Shown: positions 55,110-64,000 of the stretch, piece by piece
Layout: every line of letters starts with the position of its first letter
Numbering within the stretch: position 1 is the stretch's first letter
Assembly: GCA_000469685.2 (NCBI GenBank)
Contig: LS997564.1
Location: 27,934,959-27,998,958 of the forward strand
Length of the DNA stretch: 64,000 bases
Direction: 5' to 3'
Source of the DNA: Haemonchus contortus
Lineage: Eukaryota; Nematoda; Chromadorea; Rhabditida; Trichostrongylidae
Notes under the pieces: model-generated
Database searches by the model: none
What the model was told of the DNA's origin: nothing
The model's input: the letters and a program-made list of their open reading frames with translations, nothing else
Program-made: the position numbers and the translations under genes

Positions 55110-58100
55110 AATCTCAAATATTGCGGCCATAATGACAATTCGATTACAACTGTTTCTCGTAGCGAAAGGAAAAAGAATAAACAATACTAGAAACATAACA
55201 ACAGAGTAGGAACAACATAGTAACATGAAAACAGAAAACAAACAAACATAGATGGAGTGTGTTTGAATCTGCTTTCTACTTAAATGAACGAATCCTGCTC
55301 ACGAGAGTCGCACTCGAAAGACGATTAAAGTGGCTGCGAATCCACTAACTCAATTACTTGGGCAAGCGAATTCAATAGAAGAAATAGCAAATAGAAGCAA
55401 CGAGGCAGCTTTAAAGAAAACTCATTTAGATGAAAGTTTCGCAGCATGCATACGTGCGTATATCAAGTTACAGCTTTCATAGAAACCCTAAACTCAGTGA
55501 AGATCTCCACATGAAAAGCGTCAAGGAGCTGAGTGGTTTTCCAGAGACCACGACGCAATTGAACACAGGTGTACTAAGTTGTCTCATCACTATCGTACCT
55601 CTTTTTGTCGACCACCACAAGTACTTGTAGACATACGGTGCCATGCACTTCTTTCTTGCCTTCTTTTGTCAATTAAAAAATTAATCTACTGAATTCCGAA
55701 TGTGAGAAAAGTGTTAATATTAATATCGTGGGAAAACTCATTATCAAAATCATTTAGCAATTCTCCTTTACTAAGAGACTGGCTGAAAGTTCAAGCAGGT
55801 TTCTAAGGAAGACATTGAGAAGTCAATGGTTGTATATGACTCTTTCTTTGTCTCGTAAGGAGCACAAAGCGCTTATAATAATGGGAATAATAATGGGATG
55901 GGAATAAAGGAAACCTGCGGGTGGTATCGTATGCCGATAGTCATAACTGCGCCTCCATTTATAATACTAGTATATCCTGATCTGTTAATCTATTTCGAAA
56001 TTACAACTAAGTTGCCATCCTCTTAACCAGAAGCTATCCTCAAAGTAAAGCGATGGCTGACAGCGACAATCTGGAGGCAGCGAAATCAGAGAGCGATCGT
56101 GAAAGACGTGAGCAAAGATGCCCACGTCTTTTAGTTACCTGATACGATTTGTCACCTGTCGTACCACACTACAAACCGTGAACACATAGCCGTAAATGAT
56201 CCAAAAAACAGCTGAATCATAACTGCCATATTGCCTTCAACCTCTTCATGGGAGTTATCACATACACGCCCATACACAAGAAGGTGGATAGTTAGAAATA
56301 GGCAAAAGGGCAAACCCAGTCATGGGGAAGAGAAAAAGAGGGTGATGGAGAGGAGCTACAGGAGCGATTCTAAGCATACGGTCGGATGAACCATTTCATA
56401 TGATACGTGACCCACTTTCTCAAGCAATCGTGAATCCGCAGTTGTTGTTCGCTTCTGAACTTTTAACTATAAATCATACCGATAATACATCAACGCCAAG
56501 TGTCAGAACAAAGTAATCAGTGCAGACCTCTAACTCAAGGACTACGCAATCGCAGATTGATCGCATCCATGTACACACCTCTCCTTTACATTGCCCGATA
56601 TTTGCCTTCAATGAAAATGCCCCTTTTTAGGGCATCATGGGACACCATGTAAACAGACAATGATAGGGAACGACGCATCACTGATTCCTGACAAAAAACA
56701 TACACAAAAATCACCGACTGTCTCTCATACTATCTGAAAGATCAGGAAACAAACGAAGTAGAAGCATCAAGCAACCATTGCCTATTTCGAATGTGACTGA
56801 AACAGTGACCACAAAAGGATAACGAGTCATTTAAAAAAAGTAAATTTTAAAAACCCAGAAAAAACACAATCAACTTTCGCCAAGTTCTGGCATACGCGCC
56901 TTTGAGCACTACCAATCCCTTGGTGAATCAGGAAGTATTGCTTGTGTTAGAGGTTGGAATAGCTTCGTCACTTCAGCCTCTTAATCCCACCATCATTTTA
57001 TACATCGACGTAACGACAGCTGCTACAAGCCCGTTGCATGTTCGAGAAGTAGAATCGGAGTGCACCGCCTTACACTTTCGTCATTCTTCCACTTCACAAT
57101 TCAGAACACATGAAAAACTGATGACGACAACAGAAATGTTTAAGCTGGATGAGGTATCCAGACTTGCTGTCATGATTACCCGTAATAATAGCTCGGCTAG
57201 GCTACCCTATTAACTTTGGGACGAGCTGAGGCTGTGAGGAACAGGATCGATCGTCGTGAACCGAGTTCCACGCCGCTCTAGACTATTTACTTCCTGCTAG
57301 ACCAGATTCCACGTTACATTCTAGCAAGATGAAGAGGGAACCTGTCCGTGACGGCAAGCAATCCTGTTTGCCATCCTGAGGGGACGTGTTGTATCAACTT
57401 CGTTTCCCACGCGCATCAGCTCTTTTTCAGTTCCTCGGAAATCAGCATTAGAAACGCAAACTGCAAGCATATTTGTTGACCCAAAACCCTGCAGAAGTCC
57501 TGCAATGAATTCGTTCAGTTCTCCGATGGAAACACATATGTTTCACTCGTATTTGGCCCTCTTCATCGCCAACTTGAATAGCCACTTAAATTACGCTCAA
57601 TTAGCTCTGAGCAGATGAGCGCTGTCTTCGAGAAATTCGAATTCCAACCACAAGAAAACCATTTCTTCCCGACGTCTGTTGAACAACAGGAAAGCATCAT
57701 TTATCAACGCGAGAAATCGAACGTCAGCGAGAAACTACGTCACTCGAAGGGAGGCATCCACCAATGCTATTCAACCGATCCATCAACCGAAAGCAAACGC
57801 AAACAATGACCGTGATCAACATTCTAGTTAGGTTGGCGATCTAACTTCGATTACAGAAGACGAATACTGAATGATTAAGGTTTAAAAGGTGACCACCGGT
57901 GTCGTCCAACTTTTAACCAATTTTCAATCATGGAGACATCAATCATATTTCAAAAAAATCGCACTTTAGATCAATATTTGGGATATCACCACCGAGCCGA
58001 ACATCTGTAACATGTCATCAATCTTCAAGAAATCTATGGCTGTACGATTCAGAAATTCTGTAAGTTGAACGATCACTGTTTCAAAACAGAATGTCGGCAA

Positions 58101-59420
58101 AATCGAAATGCGATCTTCTTCCAGGGAACTGATGATGAGTTCTCGAAAATAAGCTTCAGAAAATCTTGAAAACTATGCGCAAGGAAATGGATATATCAAA
58201 GTCTTATTCTGCGAACTAGTCCCTTCGAGCGATCCAAAATGTTTCAAAAGGAAGGGGGCCCTACAAACACTCTTAGAACTGGTAGAACTACAAAGTTTAG
58301 TGTACTTCAAAGTCGAAATTATCTTTTTGAAAAGTCACGAAAGAGGACTTCGACTAAAAAGAAGTTAAAGCAAATTTACTCAAATATTCTGGATTCACAC
58401 TCAAAGGCGTATTCATGATGAATTCGAGATACTTTTTCCGAATAAAAGGCAAAGCATCGGTGGGGAATTGTGGATCGATAGCGAGTAAAGCAAGAAAACG
58501 CATTCACGAATTATAAGGCTTCTGAAAAAAAGTGAATACAAGGTGTTGTATGAGATAATCAAAACAGAAAAGGGTCGGAGGGGGTTTCTGAATAGACTTC
58601 AGCCATGTTCTCTTCAACCTAATTCCAATTCTCCTTAACCACTTTATTGTCACTTGTCGTTTTTTTTTGAAAGCCTGAGAGGAGCCTAGCACAAACAGCT
58701 GATGCCGTCTCGATTATAGAGGAACCAATAAAAGCCGGTTGACAACTACTTGAATGCAATTTGCACACAGTATTCATGAAATTCGGGGATGGAATTTGAT
58801 GGAAATATGATATATTGAATGGACATAAAGGCATAGGCATTGAAATAAGAATCAATAGGTGGTTTTTCTCTCCTGAGCAACAACAGAAAGGCGCATTTTA
58901 TGTCTCCCATTCCAGACAATCGAATCCAGATAGAAATACCAGATAGCAAAGAGCTTACGGAGAATTATCAACTCTATCAATAACAACTGTTGATGACTAG
59001 GACAATTCAGATTGAGAGATCACCAACTAGGATAAGTGGGATAACAAGGTAAGGCATGAATGAAGGCAACACCAAATGCAGAAGGACTAGAATACATTCA
59101 AAGGAAAGACCAAAAGGTGAGCCAACGCTCATCAGCGACATGAATGGGTGACTCATTCATTATTTATCCCACCCACCTCCCAACCTCAAAAAGGGTCTTG
59201 CCTTATCTACAAACAATATTTGGGGCGTGGGTGAGACCAGTAATGTTCCAGTGCTATTTTTTTTTTCGTGTAAACTACCTAAAACGAATCACTTCTATAT
59301 ATAAGGGCACAGAATCTTCACTATACTATCCACTATCCCATATCGATCTTTTTCGAATTGGGAGACTTTCTTGTCTATAAAGAGAACCTCTTCCTCATGG
59401 TTCTTTTGCTAAATGTAAAT
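55110..59420. other. Unassigned intergenic DNA
   Basis: Over 4 kb with only short frames. The longest, plus 56902-57213 (103 codons), has no family resemblance and no clear splice context. A duplicated GGGCATCATGG / GACACCATG stretch near 56630 is minor. No repeat ends were recognised. Confidence 0.45.
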
Positions 59421-59429
59421 CGAAAATCA

Positions 59430-59776
59430 GCACGGGAACTCGGTTCGAGCAATTTTACGGTGAAATAGAATGCAATGGACGCGAAATTCCACAGACAATC
59501 TATTTCCTTCAACGGCAGAACCCTTTGTTTGAGTTCGCAAACCCTCAACTCGCCACATATACGACGAGCTATACCCAGAGGGCTTTTCTGCATCCCGATG
59601 CACAGCTGAATGCAGAAAAGCTCTCTGGCTACAACCCGTCGTATATGTGGCGTTGAGGATTTGTGTACTCAAACAAGGGGCTATGCCGTCAAAGGAAATA
59701 CGTTGTCCGCGAAAATTTGCGTTCAGTGCATTCTACTTCACCGTAAAATTACTGTAAGAACCGCGTTCCTGTTCTG
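59430..59776. mobile_element. Foldback MITE (~345 bp)
   Basis: The left half 59430-59600 and right half 59605-59776 are imperfect reverse complements meeting at about 59602. Matched blocks include AATTTTACGGTGAA(A/G)TAGAATGCA, CGAAATT, GGCGTTGAGG / CCTCAACTCGCC and ATATACGACG / CGTCGTATAT. The ends carry GGAACNCGGTTC. It has no coding capacity, and no related copy was seen in the window. Confidence 0.8.
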
Positions 59777-60059
59777 CGTTTCCGATCCTGTTTGAAGTAA
59801 GAGGATTCGATTTGAACTAATGTGAGGGGTCAGGCTTCCAATTGCTTGATGAATCATTTTGTACACATGATTTTTTAGCGACAGAAACGATCTTCGGGTC
59901 CAGGAAACGTGACGTTTTGGGAGTTGCCAAATATCGATATGAAACAGTGCTAGCAATTACTCAGAATTTGGGCACAGACAGCAATATATTACAATAAATA
60001 TCACTGAGTACTCTTTTCCCCTGGAACACCCACGAGAAGAGCTCACTGATGTGAATAAC

Positions 60060-60335
60060 AAGAGTTGCACAGGAGCAGCGCAGCGAGTAAGGGAAATAGG
60101 AATAAAGGAAGTAACAGTAGAATGGTGGCAGAAAAAGATAATCGCATATCGATCGAGCTGTATGAAGGATCTAGAACTGCAATAGCGAGGCAACTAGTAC
60201 GCGACTGTCGCCTGCGGCGAATCGATTGCACGAAACTGATTCAACCGATTCATGCCCCTAATTTGGACAGGGGTGCTATGAGGACCGTGCCAGATGATAT
60301 CACAACCATTCTACAACAGAAATCACTGTAGTCAT
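60060..60335. repeat. Dispersed repeat, copy 2
   Basis: Related to 10625-10960: CAGCGCAGCGAG, ATCGATCGAGCTGTATGAAG, GCGACTGTCGCCTGCGGCGA and ATCGATTGCACGAAACTG. An 88-codon frame (60065-60331) lies wholly within it and is not taken as a gene. Confidence 0.6.
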
Positions 60336-60444
60336 GTGATAAGTTGAAGTGTGCTACTAGCATGTTTTTGTATTTACTTCTTTGGATAATCTTGTTGTTT
60401 TGTTTCTAACGCCAATGATATTTTCTTTTCAATGTACTTTCGAA

Positions 60445-60639
60445 ATGGCGATGCATTACCTTGTTGATAAGGGCCAAGAATCCTATCGCTGCCATGTTTT
60501 TGTGCCTTACATCTCATATACCCCACATGTATCGATCATAAAGTGGGAAAATGTGCCAGCACAAGACACCCATTTAGTTAATCGAATATCAAGGGCATGC
60601 GGGCAAAATTACAACAGAACGGGAACTCTAACTCAGTGA
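60445..60639 (+). CDS. Open frame, function unknown
   Basis: A frame ending at TGA 60639 reads MAMHYLVDKGQESYRCHVFV, PYISYTPHVSIIKWENVPAQ and DTHLVNRISRACGQNYNRTG. The composition is plausible and the opposite strand is full of stops. There is no family match and no splice partner, so it may be an exon or a relic. Confidence 0.3.
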   Translation: MAMHYLVDKGQESYRCHVFVPYISYTPHVSIIKWENVPAQDTHLVNRISRACGQNYNRTGTLTQ

Positions 60640-60915
60640 CGAACTTCAAAAGGCTCTTCGCAATACTGTACCACAACCAGACGTAATCGTTTCTTAAACA
60701 CAAGTAATTGCTCATGTATGAAAGGCCTATCGGTCTTATCAACAAGTTTTTGCATCACACCATTGAAAATACGAGGTTTGGAAAAATATTGAAGGAACTG
60801 AGAATAAAAAAGATTATCCAGAAAAATAAATCGTTGATACGAGCCCCGTATTCCTTCAACATAACCCATCACTACAGTGACCTGCACTGTAAAATGGATA
60901 GTTTACCATCTGACA

Positions 60916-62100
60916 CAGCCTTCAAAACGAACGCGATTAAATCTCGCCACCGGCTGCCGTTTGAATTACTTTCCCGCGCGCGGATGTTTGAATTTAAAAC
61001 CACGTGATAGTATTAAAGCCAGCTTCGCGTAAACCACACTGGGTAGAATGGCTTGCGAAGTATCAAACCGATATAAAAAACCGAAATGTCGTTTTCTTCG
61101 GCAAGCCCTACGATCATATAATCGACTTCGGGAGCACTGAAGTGATTGTAGAGGGGCATAATTGAAATTGATGCGGCATTTGAAATTTGAACTTCTACTA
61201 TGCCGTAAGACAGGGTAGGCATCGCTCTCCAGAACTGAAACAGGTGATTATGTTACGTGTGTTTCTCACAAAAGCATTATTAGAACAGAATCAGATATAA
61301 CATCGCTTGCGGTATTTCTGTGTTCATCGTATTCCGAGCAAAGGCGAACTTGGTGGACTGGATGGATCTCGTTTTTTTATGCAAAAGCATTTATTTTTCA
61401 TCCATTTCTGTTTTCCCTGTTTAGTTAGTCGCCAAGGCTGCAACGAAATAGGGTTTCTTCTTGAATCGAAGTTCCAGAATACTCAGGATAATCAACCACT
61501 GAGCACTATTTGCACCTCCGTGGAGAGAGAACCATGTGAAGGATCAGTGACGACCTCACTGCATCTCATACTTAGTCATTGAAATTCACATGGATATTTT
61601 ATACAAAACGATCAAAAGTGGCTCGTTCGCGGTCGGTCGATATGTAGCACTTGATACTGTCACTACTTACGACGGTAGAAGAACTAAGGTATACCCCAGA
61701 GTGAAAGCTAAGCAAGTTACTTCAATGCAAAAAAAACTTCCAACTTGGAGTTAGGAAGGACATTCCGAAGACAAGGCAGACATTGGAAAGCAAACGATAA
61801 CCCCTACTGACCACTGGTTCTTAATGCGGTGAAAAGTCCCCTCCTCACCTTTGTTGTATGCCCTTTTCATTAGAGTTCGTAACAAAGTGGTAGGCTCCCA
61901 CCGACCCTACTCCTTGTTACTCGTAACGTAGCGGAGAAGGTCACATATACAACACATATACATCTACGCATTCGCTTCGTAGAGATATAATGTGCTCCAG
62001 TGACAGTCCATCAAAGCCCATTCAAATATTCGCGCGCGGGAAAGTAATTCAAACGGCAGCCGGTGGCGAGATTTAATTGCGTTCCTTCAAAACACGCCAT
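60916..62100. repeat. Inverted pair of ~75-bp repeats 1.1 kb apart
   Basis: TTAAATCTCGCCACCGGCTG, CCGTTTGAATTACTTTCCCG and CGCGCG, read in order at about 60940-61000, recur as the reverse complement at about 62015-62085 with very few differences. The interior carries the candidate minus-strand exon at 61013-61233. They may be the ends of a transposon or two solo copies of a dispersed repeat. Confidence 0.65.
61013..61233 (-). CDS. Candidate terminal exon, function unknown
   Basis: Minus strand: acceptor CACCTGTTTCAG, then FWRAMPTLSYGIVEVQISNA, ASISIMPLYNHFSAPEVDYM and GLAEENDISVFYIGLILRKP, ending at TAA 61013-61015. The acceptor is strong and the protein looks natural. No family was recognised. 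A second frame is also open over the same stretch, which lowers certainty. Confidence 0.4.
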
Positions 62101-62260
62101 CTGTCCAAATTAAGCCAGGTCAGAGGAGGTAAGCAATTCATCTCAAATCCCATCAGAAGGTGCCCGGGGTTAATGGGCAGCAAGTGAATCAGCATATTAG
62201 CAAGTGAGTGTTCAGAAAGGGAAAAAAGTATTGACTGTGTCAGGCCTGGCAAAAGCGTTA
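61310..62260. other. No recognised gene
   Basis: Apart from the right member of the inverted pair (62015-62085), nothing recognisable. The 91-codon frame at 61307-61582 is unsupported. Confidence 0.45.
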
Positions 62261-62267
62261 GGACCAG

Positions 62268-62603
62268 AAGACTTGAAGTGTCAGGGTGGTCTTATTTCAA
62301 GATAATGATGATTACTTACTGCTTTTTTCTTCACTACTTACTGTTCCAAATTCCCCCTTGATCTACAAAGGTTACATCATGGACCTTTAAATTTGTCATT
62401 TCAGAGGGCATACCCGGAGAGTATGGGACACGTTTGCGAATCAACTGAAAGTATCGAGAGCCCTCTGTAATGACAAATTTAAAGGCCCATGATGTAACCT
62501 TTGTAGATCAAGGAGTTAATTTGGAACAGTAAGAAGTGAAGAAAAAAGCAGGAAGAAATTATCATTATCTTGAAACAAGACCACCCAGACCCTTCAAGGT
62601 TTC
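62268..62603. mobile_element. Foldback MITE (~336 bp), long well-paired hairpin
   Basis: Arms 62268-62409 and 62460-62603 pair closely (GACAAATTTAAAGG(C)CCATGATGTAACC, TTTGTAGATCAAGG, AAGAGTGAAG-type blocks, GGGTGGTCTT). They leave a loop of about 50 bases containing GGGACACGTTTGCGAATC. It has no coding capacity. Its transcript would fold into a near-continuous 140-bp duplex. Confidence 0.85.
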
Positions 62604-62814
62604 ATCACATAAACAACCCCACTTGAAGTTGGTGGAGTGTTCTATATACTGACGAGATTTCAGAGGATAAGAACATGAAGAGTGGGTATTAGCATACTTC
62701 CCACACATAGTACTAGTACTTCTCGAAACTTACAACTAACATGGAACATCGAAAACAGTCGATACATGGGTGATTCCCAGAGAGAAATCAATTGGAACAA
62801 GCACGAGCAATCTA

Positions 62815-62960
62815 GGTGGGGCTTCCGACGGCCTCGTGAGGGGCCTTGTGGCACCCAGCAGCCGCCGATCGATACGCCGCAGGCGTCGCGCGCGCGATCG
62901 ATCCGACAACACAGCCCCCCTCGACGACGTTATCGGCCCATCTGCCAATGTGGGGAAACG
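62815..62960. repeat. GC-rich island related to the 10.6/60.1-kb repeat
   Basis: CGATCGATACGCCGCAGGCG, TCGCGCGCGCGATCGATCCG and flanking GC-rich sequence stand out from AT-rich surroundings. The CGCCTGCGGCG-ATCGAT core is shared with 60200-60230 and 10870-10890. Several overlapping short frames here are compositional artefacts. Confidence 0.5.
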
Positions 62961-62964
62961 TGCA

Positions 62965-64000
62965 AGCTTTTGAGTAAAGCCCTCTGGGAAAGCTGTTAAT
63001 CTGCTCTTTATACTTTGATGGGCACATCAGGGTTCCTATGCACTAAACAGCCTACTCCAAAGCTTTCAAAGTGAGTTCTTTACAAAGTTTGCGGTGGTCC
63101 CCGAACGAAGTTGGGTGGGTTTCTGGGGATTTTTCGGGATGATGTTTACCATGTGGTTTGCACGACTAGTTGGTCGTTCTCTGGGCTGGAACCTACGTGA
63201 TCACAGGCTGATTACGTGCAGAATCACGCGGTTGGGGAATCGGAGACATTACCGAGAGAATTACGTAGGAATGGCGTGTGCTATCTGGGTGAAATGTCCT
63301 TCAGGGAGGTGCTACATATGTTTGTCTCATGACCAGTTTACAGAGCGTTACACTTGTTTTCGCCCATTAATCAGGTATTTTCTCCAAACCGCTAAGTTGT
63401 TGGACGACTGCGATTTCACAGTTTCTTCGGGAACACTCTAGTCCCATGCCCAAGACCTAATTGGCCGTGGATCGAATATGTTCCCACTTAAAGTGCAATG
63501 TATAAAAACTCGGCATGATAAACAGCTGACCAGCCTTTTATCCAACATTACACCTCCAATGAACGCACATGCGTGAAATTCCGCCCATCATTTTATCCAA
63601 GTGCACCCAAAAGCAATGGGGATATGCCCGTACTCCAGTCCCTGAATCGGTTGAAACGAGCTCCACGATGCACCCCGCTGTTACCCACTGCTTTTGGGCC
63701 AGAGAAAACCTGTCCCACATACTAAATACAAAGGGTCATTTACCACCCTTTGTGTGTCGTAGGTGTGACGGGTTTTCTCTAGTCGTCTGGTACCTCTTGC
63801 GACTACTGTGTCATAAAGTCCTCAAACCACAAAATCTGCCTTGTTCTTTTTGATCTCCTGCTATAAACCCAGAGAATAAAATATCCTGGAGTCACTAAGA
63901 TTCCATTATTGTTGAAGCTACACGTAGGCATTGTTTAACTCTGTTATAAAAAAATGTCATTACCTCTGTGACCCTCGGATTTGTTATGTTTACATAATGG
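62965..64000. other. Right end of window, no recognised gene
   Basis: The longest frame is plus 63094-63441 (115 codons, Trp- and Arg-rich start, Cys pairs in the middle). It has no family resemblance that I recognise and no splice evidence, so I do not call it. Confidence 0.45.

Noticed and set aside
62682..63027. Overlapping frames of 60-105 codons on both strands
   Set aside because: Artefacts of a short GC-rich repeat that lacks stop codons in several frames.
1..64000. CRISPR arrays, bacterial operons, integrons or phage modules
   Set aside because: None seen; introns, SINEs and nematode-type splice sites show a eukaryotic nuclear sequence.

Overview
The window is nuclear DNA of an animal, most likely a clade V (strongylid, hookworm-like) nematode. 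Evidence: genes are split into many small exons; introns end in the nematode-type TTTCAG/TTTCCAG acceptor; the best-read protein is a SLO-2 potassium channel close to the Caenorhabditis form; and the intergenic and intronic DNA is full of mariner, RTE and Penelope-like elements plus small foldback repeats. No bacterial operon, Shine-Dalgarno signal, CRISPR array or rRNA is visible. All gene models below were read by hand from splice signals, reading phase and family similarity, without alignment software.

Layout. (1) 387-15075, + strand: slo-2, read as 25 phase-consistent exons from the S4-S5 linker through the pore (TVGYGD), S6, RCK1, a linker and RCK2 to near the C-terminus. The N-terminal exons lie left of the window and the last exon(s) were not found. 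Its introns hold a mariner with intact ends (1448-2702), a deleted second mariner (6708-7286), a tRNA-type SINE and several MITEs. (2) 15.1-30.6 kb: repeats with little recognisable host coding. It contains an RTE 3' fragment (15.3-16.4 kb, -), a TTAA-flanked MITE (16799-17335), a foldback MITE (18.35-18.59 kb), unidentified candidate exons (19.3-21.7 kb), an inverted SINE pair (24.6-26.0 kb), an RTE endonuclease fragment (26.3-27.4 kb, -), a second deleted mariner (28577-29235) and a small ORF with a signal peptide (29428-29796). (3) 30635-32944: a Penelope-like element with ~745-bp inverted arms. (4) 33-39 kb: two or three unidentified exons, foldback repeats and a tandem array of hairpins. 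(5) 39388-42444: a near-complete but broken RTE retrotransposon, bounded by a 16-bp target-site duplication and lying inside a minus-strand open reading frame. (6) 44552-48086, +: a ten-exon CK1/TTBK-like protein kinase. (7) 51839-55088, -: a complete seven-exon PPTC7-type mitochondrial PP2C phosphatase, convergent with the kinase. (8) 55.1-64 kb: mostly unassigned, with two foldback MITEs and dispersed repeats.

The three solid host genes (ion channel, kinase, phosphatase) show no sign of forming a pathway; they are simply neighbours. The notable points are structural: three GC-AG introns in the two right-hand genes, one slo-2 exon without a usable donor, the architecture of the Penelope-like element, and the RTE insertion inside an ORF.
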